Positions 17,938 through 26,278 of a DNA stretch of 64,000 nucleotides are shown here, one piece after another. The position numbers and the translations under genes were made by a program. Source of the stretch: Terriglobia bacterium (lineage in GTDB: Bacteria > Acidobacteriota > Terriglobia > Acidiferrales > UBA7541); assembly GCA_020073485.1 (NCBI GenBank), contig JAIQFB010000002.1, forward strand, positions 164,505 to 228,504, in the 5' to 3' direction. The first letter of the stretch is position 1. Each line of letters starts with the position of its first letter. Under the pieces are notes generated by a model. That model saw only the letters and a program-made list of their open reading frames with translations. It did not search any database and was not told the origin of the DNA.

Positions 17938-20664
17938 GTGCCCAAAATCCATTTCAGCCTGAACGGTAAGCCTGCCGAGGCTTCCTACGAGCCGGGGATG
18001 AACTTCCTCGACGTGTTGCGCGAGGAGTGCGGCATCACTTCCGCGAAAAACGGCTGCGCCCCGGAAGGCACTTGCGGCTGCTGCACGGTGATGGTGGATG
18101 GACGCCCGGCCATGGCCTGCCTGCGCAAGCCGGAGCAGATGGCGGGCCGCGAAGTAGTGACCCTGGAAGGACTTCCAGAGGACATGCGCAAGGTGCTGGG
18201 CGACGCATTTGTGCTCGAAGGCGGCGTGCAGTGCGGTTTCTGCATTCCCGGGATCGTGGTGCGGGCGGCATCCCTTGTAGAACAGGGCACGGCGGATAAC
18301 CGCGAGGCCGTGGCCAAGTCGCTGGATGCTCATGTGTGCCGCTGCACGGGATATGGGCGGATCATGGACGCGATTCAGACCGCCGGCGAAGCCTGGAAAA
18401 ACGGCAAGCAACTGGCGAGCGACCAGCCGAGGCGGCATAACTTCTTCGGCGAGGAATTTGGAATGAGCCGCGATCCGGAATTCGCGCTGGCCAATCCGGG
18501 AAAAGCTGCATCTGGAAATGGAATCGGCATGTCGCCGCTGCGCCTGGGCGGACTCGACCAAACGCTGGGCAAGAAATCGTTCGTGGATGATATGAGCGTG
18601 CCGGGAATGCTGCACGGAGCAATGGTGCTGAGCGAGCATCCGCGCGCGAAGGTTCTGGCGATCCACACCGAAAAGGCGGCCGCGATGCCCGGCGTGGTTA
18701 GAATTTTTACGGCGGCGGATGCGTTCGCGGAAAGAGGAACGGGGATCGCCGTTCCCGACCTGCCGATCTTCGTGGCCGTGGGCGAGAGCACCTGCTGCGT
18801 GGGAGATTTCCTGGCCATGGTGGTGGCCGATACGCAGCATCACGCGCGCATGGCGGCCAGCGAAGTAAAAGTCGATTACGAAGTGCTCACGCCGCTGACC
18901 GATCCGTTCGAGGCGTTGAAGCCCGGCGCGATACAGGTGCACACGCCGGACACTCTGCGGCCCGCACCGAATCTGGTGGGCACCACGGCGTTTTCGCGCG
19001 GCGACGTGGACGCGGCGCTGGCCACTGCCGCGCACGTCATCGATCGCACCTGGCAAACGCAGGCGATCGACCCGGCATTCCTCGAGCCTGAGGCGTGCCT
19101 TGCATTGCCGCAAGGCAAGGGCGTCAAAATTCATACCGAGAGCCAGGGTTCCATTCACGATCAGGATCAGATTGCCAGGATTTTGAGTATTCCAATTGAG
19201 GAAGTGGAAATTGCGCTGTCGGCCAGCGGCGGAGCATTCGGCGCCAAGGAAGAATTGTCAATCCAGGCGCAGACGGCGCTGGCCGCGTTTCTGCTGCAGC
19301 GCCCGGTGAAGACGGTCCTCACGCGCAAGCAATCCACGCAGCATCACGTGAAGCGCCACCCCATCAACGTGCACCTGACTATCGGCGCGGACGCCGAAGG
19401 ACACTTGCTCGCCGTACGAGCGCGCATTTTGGGCGACGCGGGAGGCTACGCGGGCACCAGCGCGAAATGTCTGTTGCGCGCGGCGTGCCACGCCTGCGGC
19501 CCGTACCGCGTGCCCCACGTGGACGTCGAATCAAAAGCCGTGTACACCAATAATCCGACCAGCGGCGCCATGCGCGGCTTCGGCAGCAACCAAGCTCAAT
19601 TCGCCATGGAAGGGGCCATGGATTTGCTCGCCGAAAAAGTGGGCGTCGACGGCTACGAAATCCGAATCCGGAATATCCTGAATCCCGGCGATGCATTCGC
19701 CACCGGCCAGATCATGAGAGAGAGCGTGCTGGGCCTGCGGCGCTCGCTCGAAGCCGTGAAGGACACTTATAAAAACGCGAAATATGCCGGCATCGGCTGC
19801 GGGATCAAGAGCACCGGCATCGGCAACGGCACGATCGACAGCGGGTACATCACCATCCGCGTGCTCGAAGGGCCGCGCGTGGAAATTCTCACCGGCTACA
19901 CGGAAATGGGGCAAGGCATATACACGGCGACGCGCCAGGCCGTGTGCGAGGAGACGGGCCTGCCCGCCGGGATCATGACCGTCCTGTGGGACAAGGAACT
20001 CGGCAGAAAGTGCGGGGAAACCTGGGCCTCGCGCGGCACCACGCTGAGTTGCGCGGCCGCACAAAAGGCGGCGCAGAAATTTGCCGCCGATCTGAAGGAG
20101 CACAAGCTCGAGGAACTCGTGGGGCGCGAGTATGAAGGCGAATATGTCTGCGACTTCACCACGCGGCCCGGCACTCCCGAATCGAAAACGAACCCGACGA
20201 CGCACCTGACGTTCAGTTATGCGACCCAAGTGGTAATTCTCAATGACGAGGGCAGAATCGAACGCGTGGTTGCCGCGCATGATGTGGGCCGAGCGCTGAA
20301 TCCGCGTCTCTGCGCCGAGCAGATGGAGGGCGGAGTGCACATGGGGCTGGGGTACGCCCTCAGCGAAAATTTTCCGTACAAAGATGGGCGACCCGATTCC
20401 CTGCTGATGCGCGATTTCGGCATCGTCCGCGCCAAGGACACGCCGAAGATCGACGTCATCCTGATCGAAGTGCCCGATGAAATCGGCGGCTACGGCTCCA
20501 AGGGCGTGGGCGAGATCGGATGCGTGCCTACCACCGGCGCGGTCGCTTCCGCGCTCTACTCCTACGACGGAATCCGCCGGTTTAAGCTGCCAATGCAGGA
20601 TGCGCAGGCCGCCGCGCCTTCAGTTCCCAAATCAAGGAAGAAGACCGCCGTCGCGGCTGATTGA
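17938..20664 (+). CDS. Molybdenum hydroxylase, fused 2Fe-2S and Mo-binding subunits (xanthine dehydrogenase/aldehyde oxidase family)
   Basis: 908 aa, GTG start. Residues 1-155 hold a ferredoxin-type 2Fe-2S domain (CAPEGTCGCC) and an all-helical 2Fe-2S domain (CGFCIPG, CRCTGYGR). From about residue 195 the Mo-pterin subunit follows, with GGAFGAKEE, GAMRGFGSNQAQ and the catalytic-Glu motif GVGEIG near the end. No FAD domain is present, so electrons must leave by another partner. This 2Fe-2S+Mo fusion resembles the architecture called selenium-dependent xanthine dehydrogenase, but no selenium or YqeB-like accessory genes are near. It has no signal peptide, so it is probably cytoplasmic. Substrate unknown (purine, aldehyde or N-heterocycle). 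Confidence 0.88.
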   Translation: MPKIHFSLNGKPAEASYEPGMNFLDVLREECGITSAKNGCAPEGTCGCCTVMVDGRPAMACLRKPEQMAGREVVTLEGLPEDMRKVLGDAFVLEGGVQCGFCIPGIVVRAASLVEQGTADNREAVAKSLDAHVCRCTGYGRIMDAIQTAGEAWKNGKQLASDQPRRHNFFGEEFGMSRDPEFALANPGKAASGNGIGMSPLRLGGLDQTLGKKSFVDDMSVPGMLHGAMVLSEHPRAKVLAIHTEKAAAMPGVVRIFTAADAFAERGTGIAVPDLPIFVAVGESTCCVGDFLAMVVADTQHHARMAASEVKVDYEVLTPLTDPFEALKPGAIQVHTPDTLRPAPNLVGTTAFSRGDVDAALATAAHVIDRTWQTQAIDPAFLEPEACLALPQGKGVKIHTESQGSIHDQDQIARILSIPIEEVEIALSASGGAFGAKEELSIQAQTALAAFLLQRPVKTVLTRKQSTQHHVKRHPINVHLTIGADAEGHLLAVRARILGDAGGYAGTSAKCLLRAACHACGPYRVPHVDVESKAVYTNNPTSGAMRGFGSNQAQFAMEGAMDLLAEKVGVDGYEIRIRNILNPGDAFATGQIMRESVLGLRRSLEAVKDTYKNAKYAGIGCGIKSTGIGNGTIDSGYITIRVLEGPRVEILTGYTEMGQGIYTATRQAVCEETGLPAGIMTVLWDKELGRKCGETWASRGTTLSCAAAQKAAQKFAADLKEHKLEELVGREYEGEYVCDFTTRPGTPESKTNPTTHLTFSYATQVVILNDEGRIERVVAAHDVGRALNPRLCAEQMEGGVHMGLGYALSENFPYKDGRPDSLLMRDFGIVRAKDTPKIDVILIEVPDEIGGYGSKGVGEIGCVPTTGAVASALYSYDGIRRFKLPMQDAQAAAPSVPKSRKKTAVAAD

Positions 20665-20828
20665 ACGTCGCACATATTTGCAGAGCTTGATCCCGGGTAG
20701 CAATTTTCAAACGACCCATCAGTCCAAATTTCCGGCAGCGGGCACTAGAATGCCATGCAAAAAGAGACCATATTTTTCCTGATTGATTATCTATCATACA
20801 AAGAATGGGCATCACTTGGTTGATCGAA

Positions 20829-21611
20829 ATGTACGAAGCCTACCTTGATGACAGTGGAACAAATACACAGTCAGCGATTGCGATTGCGGGTTGTTATGTC
20901 TCTACTGAAGCGGGGTGGAGGAAATTTACAAAAGAATGGGATCAAGCTAGAGACGAAGAAGGATTTGATGTTTTTCATATGGCGGAATTTCTTGCCCCTA
21001 GGGATCAAGGACATGAGCCGTGGTGCAATTGGGATGATGCAAAAAGGGATCGTGTTTATCGAAGGCTCGCAGGGATAATCAATGACAACAAAAGAATTGG
21101 CATAGGGGTTGCAGTCCCCAAGTCAGTGTACAACAGCGTCCCGCAGCGGATCCGTGACCATTATGGCAACGAGCATTACACTTTTGCTGTCAGAATGTGC
21201 CTAATGCAAATTTCCGAGTGGCGTGCAAAGAGCCTCATTTCCCTTCCCATGCAATATATCTTTGATTGGGAAACGCCTGGTAGTCCAAAGCACGCTGAGA
21301 TTTCTGCCATGATGAGCAATGTTCATGAACGCCTAAGACCACTCTTCGGTCTAGATGCAGGTGGATTTAGCTTTCAGCGCAGACAATTTTCTAAGCCGCT
21401 TCAAGCCGCCGATATTCTGGCATGGCAGATGAATAGGTATATTCCTAGGATTTATCCGCAAGGAGAAATCAATTTCGATGCGCTTCATGCTGGTTTCAGG
21501 ATCCTTAGAAAAGACCAAGAGATGAACATAGGTTATTTCAGCGAATCAAATATGCAGGCATGGATCAACAGGATTCTTGGTTACGAAGAAAAATATGGAG
21601 TTATTTATTGA
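20829..21611 (+). CDS. DUF3800 protein (predicted RNase H-like fold nuclease-like)
   Basis: 260 aa. It starts with the family signature YLDDSGT and continues with FHMAEFLA, an IFDWETPGS segment and the C-terminal PLQAADILAWQMNRY motif, all typical of DUF3800. The acidic residues (D in YLDDSG, D in QAADILAW) are at positions expected for a metal-dependent nuclease-like site, but activity is not established for the family. Its base composition is clearly more AT-rich than both neighbours, and it interrupts two Mo-hydroxylase loci, so it looks horizontally acquired. ATG 20829 is chosen; 20805 is also possible, and neither has a strong ribosome site. Confidence 0.85.
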   Translation: MYEAYLDDSGTNTQSAIAIAGCYVSTEAGWRKFTKEWDQARDEEGFDVFHMAEFLAPRDQGHEPWCNWDDAKRDRVYRRLAGIINDNKRIGIGVAVPKSVYNSVPQRIRDHYGNEHYTFAVRMCLMQISEWRAKSLISLPMQYIFDWETPGSPKHAEISAMMSNVHERLRPLFGLDAGGFSFQRRQFSKPLQAADILAWQMNRYIPRIYPQGEINFDALHAGFRILRKDQEMNIGYFSESNMQAWINRILGYEEKYGVIY

Positions 21612-21684
21612 CCGCCTCCATAAAATGGAAGCATTGCACTGCCCGCTGGTTGCGGCCGCTTGGTCTGAACCACCCTGAAATCAA

Positions 21685-22701
21685 TCAGGCCGTAATCTGT
21701 TTTGGTTCCGCTTCGCGCTTCGCCTGAATCGCGTTGAATACTTTTTCCGCGGTGGCCGGCAGCGAAGTGATGCGCACGCCGACGGCGTTGTAGATGGCGT
21801 TCAGGATGGCCGCCGCCGTGGGCACCAGCGTGGGCTCGCCGACGCCCTTCGCGCCGAACGGACCCGTCGGATCGTAATTGTCCACGATATCGACTTCGAT
21901 TTCGGGCATGTCGAGTGAAGTCGGCATGATGTAGTTGGTGAGATTCGGATTGATCTGCACGCCCTGCGCGTTGAACAGAATTTCCTCCTGCAGCGCGAAT
22001 CCGACCCCCATGGAAATTCCGCCCTCCACCTGGCCTTCGACCAGCATAGGGTTGATGGGCGTGCCGCAATCGTGCGAGGCGACCATGCGGATCACTTCCA
22101 CTTCGCCGGTTTCGTCGTCCACGTCCACTTCGGCGATCTGCGTGGCATAAACATAGGTGCCGAACGGCTTGCCTTGTCCGGTTTCTGGATCAAGCGCGAC
22201 GGTTGCGGGGTTAAACGAAGCGCTGCCGATGGGCGGCTCTCCAGTGACTACGCGCGCGTGGTTGGCCACGTCGGCGATATGCATATTGCGCTGCGGGTAC
22301 CCCTTGACCACTATCTTGTGGTCCTTGGCTTCGAGCTGGTGGGGCTTCACGCCGAGCATTGGCGCCGCCACGTCGAACAGCATCAGCTTGACCTTCTCCG
22401 CAGCCATTCGGGCGGCGTTCCCGGTCACGTACGTGGTGCGGCTGGCGATCGCTCCGGTGTCCATCGGGGTGGCATCGGTGTCGGCGGAAACAACGACAAC
22501 GTCATCGGTAGCGATGCCGAGTTCCTGCGCGACTATTTGCGCCAGAATGGTGAGCGAACCCTGGCCGGTTTCCACCGTGCCGGTCAGCAGCGTCGCCGTT
22601 CCGTCCTCGTCCATCTTCACCACGGCCGAGCTAGGGTTCGCCGCCACGGTGAACCCGATCGGATACCACATGCAGGCCATGCCACGTCCGCGACGCTTCA
22701 T
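21685..22701 (-). CDS. Mo-hydroxylase large subunit, C-terminal half (split gene)
   Basis: 338 aa from ATG 22701, which overlaps the stop of the N-terminal half in an ATGA. It contains the second half of the Mo-pterin domain: GTVETGQGSLTILAQI, DTDATPMDTGAIASRTTYVTGN, ASHDCGTPINP, EGGISMGVGFALQEE and the catalytic-Glu motif AKGVGEPTLVPT. The upstream extension to 22797 overlaps the other half and is not needed. It completes the enzyme only together with 22698-24155. It is the last gene of the minus-strand operon. Confidence 0.88.
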   Translation of the reverse strand: MKRRGRGMACMWYPIGFTVAANPSSAVVKMDEDGTATLLTGTVETGQGSLTILAQIVAQELGIATDDVVVVSADTDATPMDTGAIASRTTYVTGNAARMAAEKVKLMLFDVAAPMLGVKPHQLEAKDHKIVVKGYPQRNMHIADVANHARVVTGEPPIGSASFNPATVALDPETGQGKPFGTYVYATQIAEVDVDDETGEVEVIRMVASHDCGTPINPMLVEGQVEGGISMGVGFALQEEILFNAQGVQINPNLTNYIMPTSLDMPEIEVDIVDNYDPTGPFGAKGVGEPTLVPTAAAILNAIYNAVGVRITSLPATAEKVFNAIQAKREAEPKQITA

Positions 22702-24155
22702 ACGCGCACCGTATTCCCGTTGACGTTTTCTTTCTCCAGCAATTTCGCCCCGCCGTTCGTCCCGCCGTTCGTGCTTCCCTTGCCGTTGCTGTGCCAACCG
22801 AAACGCTCGGCTGCGCGCAACAGCGACTCCTTGACCACCACGCTTTGCAGCGTCTGCCCGGTGGGGCTGAGCGATCCTTCGTTAAACGCGTTGATCAGGC
22901 GAATGTCCAGAGGGTCCATCTTGAGCAAGTGGGCGATGTCGTCCATGTGAGACTCGTAGGCGAAGCAAACTTGCGGGGCTCCGAATCCGCGCATTGCGCC
23001 GGTCATGGTCTTGTTCGTGTAGACGACGTGGGCTTCGGCATAGAGGTTGTCGATGTTGTAAGGCCCCGCGGACAGAATGCAGGCCTTGCCGAGCGTCGTT
23101 TCGCTCCAGGAGCAGTACGCGCCGCCATCGAGGATAAGGCGAATTTTCCGCGCCTGGATTCGGCCGTCCTTGGTCACGCCGGTCTTGTAATCCATGATCA
23201 GCGGGTGGCGCGTAGTCGAGGCGATGAACTCATCCGGGCGGGTAAACACGCTCTTGACCGGGCGGCCCGATTTTTTCGAAAGCAGAGCCAGCACCGGCTC
23301 GGTGGTGATTTCGTTCTTGCCGCCGAAATTTCCACCGACGATGGTGGCCACGATGCGGATGCGGCTGATAGGGATGGCCAGGGTGCGCGCGACGTCCGCG
23401 CGGCCCAGCGTGATTCTGCCGAGCGTGGAATGAATGGTCACGCGCCCGTTGGCATCCCACATGGCGATCGTGGCATGAGGCTCCAGAGGCACGTGCTCGA
23501 CCATCTGCGTGCGGAACGTGCCCTCAACAATGTGGTCGGAAGCAGCGAAGCCTTTTTCGATGTCGCCCTTCTTGATGACCTTGCTCTGATAAATGTTTGC
23601 GGACGGCGCATGCACGCCGGGAGTTTCCAGTTTCAACGATTCCAGGGGATCGAGCACCGGAGTCAGAACTTCGTAATCGATCTTGATCTTTTCGAGCGCT
23701 TCCGCGGCAATCTGCTCGGTGACCGCGGCCACGGCGGCGACGCCGTCGCCCGCGTGGAACACGCGCTCGTAGGCCAGCACCGGCTGGTCCTTGAGCGATG
23801 GGCCGAAGGAATTGCACGGAACGTCCTTGCCCGTGACCACGGCCATCACGCCGGGCATGGCTTCGGCTTCGGATGTGTCGATGCTGCGGATGCGGGCGGA
23901 GGCCACTCCGGCGCGCTTGATTTTCGCGTACAACATGCCGGGGAACGTAATGTCGTCGATGTACCCAGTCTGGCCGAGGCCGTGCAGGCGGCCGTCCAGG
24001 CGCGTCGCGCGCTGGCCGACGGCGGGAGTTTGCTGGCGGGCCTTCGGCACCACGACCTCGATGGGATAGCTCACCAGGGGCGCGATTACGGACTCGTGCA
24101 GTATGCTGGGTTCCTGCACCACTGTCTTCTCGGCTACTGTCGGTTTCTTGTCCAT
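22698..24155 (-). CDS. Mo-hydroxylase large subunit, N-terminal half (split gene)
   Basis: 485 aa. It contains the aldehyde-oxidase a/b hammerhead domain (LGQTGYIDDITFPGMLYAKI) and the first Mo-pterin domain with GGNFGGKNEI and GAMRGFGAPQVCF, ending after DPLDIRLINAF. The final 30 residues form a Gly/Asn/Thr-rich tail (GKGSTNGGTNGGAK) that looks like an inter-domain linker, then the stop. The companion half starts at the ATGA overlap. The N-terminus also has an extra segment of about 50 residues before the hammerhead domain. Confidence 0.88.
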   Translation of the reverse strand: MDKKPTVAEKTVVQEPSILHESVIAPLVSYPIEVVVPKARQQTPAVGQRATRLDGRLHGLGQTGYIDDITFPGMLYAKIKRAGVASARIRSIDTSEAEAMPGVMAVVTGKDVPCNSFGPSLKDQPVLAYERVFHAGDGVAAVAAVTEQIAAEALEKIKIDYEVLTPVLDPLESLKLETPGVHAPSANIYQSKVIKKGDIEKGFAASDHIVEGTFRTQMVEHVPLEPHATIAMWDANGRVTIHSTLGRITLGRADVARTLAIPISRIRIVATIVGGNFGGKNEITTEPVLALLSKKSGRPVKSVFTRPDEFIASTTRHPLIMDYKTGVTKDGRIQARKIRLILDGGAYCSWSETTLGKACILSAGPYNIDNLYAEAHVVYTNKTMTGAMRGFGAPQVCFAYESHMDDIAHLLKMDPLDIRLINAFNEGSLSPTGQTLQSVVVKESLLRAAERFGWHSNGKGSTNGGTNGGAKLLEKENVNGNTVRV

Positions 24156-24202
24156 GGTGGTTCTCCCTCCTCGATTCTTTTCTGGTCCTGCAAAATGTCC
24201 GA

Positions 24203-24691
24203 CTACCGGTTCACTTCGGCCGTTTCGCCGCGCATGACGCGCGCGGCAATCTGAATTGCCTCAATCATCTTGACGTAGCCCGTGCATCGGCACAAATTCC
24301 CGCCCAGCGCGTCGCGGATTTGCGGAATGGTGGGATCTGGATTCTCATCGATCAGAGCCTTGGCGGACATGATCACGCCCGGCCCGCAGAAGCCGCACTG
24401 CAGCGAAGCACAGTCCTCGAAAGCCCTCTGCAGCGGGTGCACGCCGTTCATGCTGGCAAGGCCTTCGATGGTCAGCACCTTTCGGCCGTCGGCTTGCGCG
24501 GCCAGCATTAAGCAAGAGTTGATGGGCTTGCCGTCCACGATCACGGTGCAGGCGCCGCAATCGCCGACGTCGCATCCGAGTTTCGAGCCGGGCAAATTGA
24601 AGTTATCGCGCAGGGCGCGGAGCAAGGTCGTTTCCGGCGGCACGGTGGCCGTGCGGTTCTCGCCGTTGATATTGATCGTCACTGTCACCAT
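24203..24691 (-). CDS. Mo-hydroxylase 2Fe-2S subunit (CoxS/XdhC-like)
   Basis: 162 aa from ATG 24691, with GGGAG 7-8 nt upstream. Two 2Fe-2S domains are visible: the plant-ferredoxin type with GCDVGDCGACTV, and the helical type with CGFCGPG and CRCTGYVK. The length matches the family (about 160). It passes electrons from the Mo centre to the FAD subunit encoded immediately upstream. It lies 44 nt after the FAD gene and 47 nt before the large subunit. Confidence 0.92.
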   Translation of the reverse strand: MVTVTININGENRTATVPPETTLLRALRDNFNLPGSKLGCDVGDCGACTVIVDGKPINSCLMLAAQADGRKVLTIEGLASMNGVHPLQRAFEDCASLQCGFCGPGVIMSAKALIDENPDPTIPQIRDALGGNLCRCTGYVKMIEAIQIAARVMRGETAEVNR

Positions 24692-24735
24692 TGAGTGTCT
24701 CCCTATTTCGACGGGCTCCAAGTAGAGCCCGCACC

Positions 24736-25617
24736 CTATCGCTTGGCTTGCGCCAAAGCGTATGCGCCTTCCAGTGCCCGTTTAGTGAGGACCGCGACCA
24801 GGTTTTTCCGGTATCCGGCCGATGCCCGGAAATCGCTAATGGGCTTGGCGTCGGTGGCGGCAATGCGCCCGGCCTCGGCCATCGCCTCCGGCGTGATTTC
24901 CCGGCCTTCCAAATATGCTTCCGCCTGCGGCGCGTGAATCACTTTTGGAGCGACCGCTCCCAGCCCGATCCGCGGCGCGACAAACGTGTTCTTTTTTGCG
25001 TCCACCCAGAAGCTTGCCCCGACATTGACCAGGGCCAGCGCCTGCCCCTTGCGCAATCCGAATTTCAGGAAGTGGGTGGGCTTGCCGAGGTTCTGCTTGG
25101 GGATGATGATTTCGGCGAGAATTTCGTCCGCTTTGAGAATGGTCTTGCGCGGCCCAAGGAAGAAATCGGTGAGCGGCACCTCGCGGCGCCCGCCGGGCCC
25201 TTGAATGCTGGCGATCGCTTCCAGCGCCATCAGCGTGGGACCGCTGTCCATGGACGGAACGGCGGTCACCAGATTGCCGCCCAGCGTGCCCAGATTCCGC
25301 GTCTGCACCGCGCCGATGGTGTGCGCCGCGTCGACCAATGCGGGGAACATCTGCTGGATCACTGGCGACTTCATGATCTGCGAGTGCGTGACCAGCGCGC
25401 CGATGCGCAATCCGCCGTCGGTCACCGTGATCGATTTCAATTCATCGGCGCGCGAAATATCAACGACCACGTTCGGGGAATGGGCGGAAAATTTCAGGTC
25501 TGCCAGCAGATCAGTGCCGCCGGCGATCACTTTGACCTTGGAAGTCGCGGAGTGCTTGGCAAGCAGCATTACCGCATCGCGGGAGTCCTTCGCGACGTAC
25601 AAATCAAATGCTCTCAT
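24736..25617 (-). CDS. Mo-hydroxylase FAD-binding subunit (CoxM-like)
   Basis: 293 aa, first gene of a four-gene operon FAD - 2Fe-2S - Mo(N) - Mo(C). It has FAD-pyrophosphate motifs VIAGGTDLLADLK near residue 35 and the second motif TIGAVQTRNLGTLGGNLVTA near residue 110, followed by the C-terminal CO_deh_flav_C-type domain. The length is usual. It supplies the electron exit of the enzyme. The substrate cannot be told from the sequence; CO is unlikely because the CoxL active-site loop signature AYXCSFR is not seen in the large subunit. Confidence 0.92.
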   Translation of the reverse strand: MRAFDLYVAKDSRDAVMLLAKHSATSKVKVIAGGTDLLADLKFSAHSPNVVVDISRADELKSITVTDGGLRIGALVTHSQIMKSPVIQQMFPALVDAAHTIGAVQTRNLGTLGGNLVTAVPSMDSGPTLMALEAIASIQGPGGRREVPLTDFFLGPRKTILKADEILAEIIIPKQNLGKPTHFLKFGLRKGQALALVNVGASFWVDAKKNTFVAPRIGLGAVAPKVIHAPQAEAYLEGREITPEAMAEAGRIAATDAKPISDFRASAGYRKNLVAVLTKRALEGAYALAQAKR

Positions 25618-26073
25618 GCAGTGCCTCGGGGCGCTCGGTGGCGAGCGGGTAACTGTGGCCGGTCATCGCCTTGGGGACGCGTTGGCGAAGCGGGCCAGAT
25701 ACACGTCTGGAAGCTGCCGTTGCTGCCGCCAGCTTCGCGCCTCACCCAACGTGAGGACACCCTCAATTTGACGTGTCAACCCCCGAAGGATAGCATCACT
25801 CCCCGCCAAAAACCAGACCAATGGAACGCGGTCTTGCGCCGCCGAATGGTTTCTGTTCGCCTAATCGAACGCGCGATTTCCTGCTGCTTTGCCGTTCCAG
25901 TACTATGCTGGCTGAGAATACCTACCAGCCCGCGTCATCGTGTTCGGCTCGCCGCACCCGGCCGGCAACCGGTAGGCAAGGGGGGACGCGAGATCCGGAA
26001 GCGTTTCCTGAGCGCAAGAAACGGCCATGGGCTCGGAAGCCCGCCGGGAGGCAGCCGTCCAGCCAAGGACACT
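25618..26073. other. Intergenic region upstream of the FAD subunit gene
   Basis: About 455 nt without a supported gene. The long ORFs that cross it are GC-rich frame shadows. It contains the promoter of the Mo-hydroxylase operon, not identifiable by eye, and runs into the tandem repeat at 26074. Confidence 0.5.
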
Positions 26074-26247
26074 CGGGTGTGGGCTCTACTCTTGCGCCGA
26101 ATGTTTTTGTGAGGCGTGGAGCCCGCCGGAATAATGATTCGCCACGGGCGCGGGCAATGGTACGCTGTGCGCAAGAATTCCAGTACAAACGGGTGCGGGC
26201 TCTACTCTTGCGCCGAATGTTTTTGTGAGGCGTGGAGCCCGCCGGAA
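26074..26247. repeat. Two 58-bp direct repeats, each containing a stem
   Basis: Copy 1 is 26074-26131 and copy 2 is 26190-26247, offset by exactly 116 nt with one mismatch. Each unit has inverted ends (gggctc ... gagccc) around a T-rich centre (gaatgtttttgtgagg), so each can fold as a hairpin. The second copy ends about 30 nt before the start of the hydrolase gene at 26279. It looks like a dispersed intergenic repeat, partly duplicated here. Confidence 0.85.
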
Positions 26248-26278
26248 ATTCGATGCAAACCAGGGAGGAAGAAAAATT

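Noticed and set aside
17908..19158. 416-codon minus-strand ORF opposite the fused Mo-hydroxylase
   Set aside because: Antisense shadow of the 2Fe-2S and Mo domains; no start signal or recognisable domain.
22791..24254. 487-codon plus-strand ORF opposite the Mo-hydroxylase N-terminal half
   Set aside because: Antisense frame with His/Arg/Gly-rich composition typical of shadows; the minus strand carries clear enzyme motifs.
24691..26112. 473-codon plus-strand ORF over the FAD subunit gene
   Set aside because: Shadow of the FAD subunit that runs into intergenic repeat DNA.
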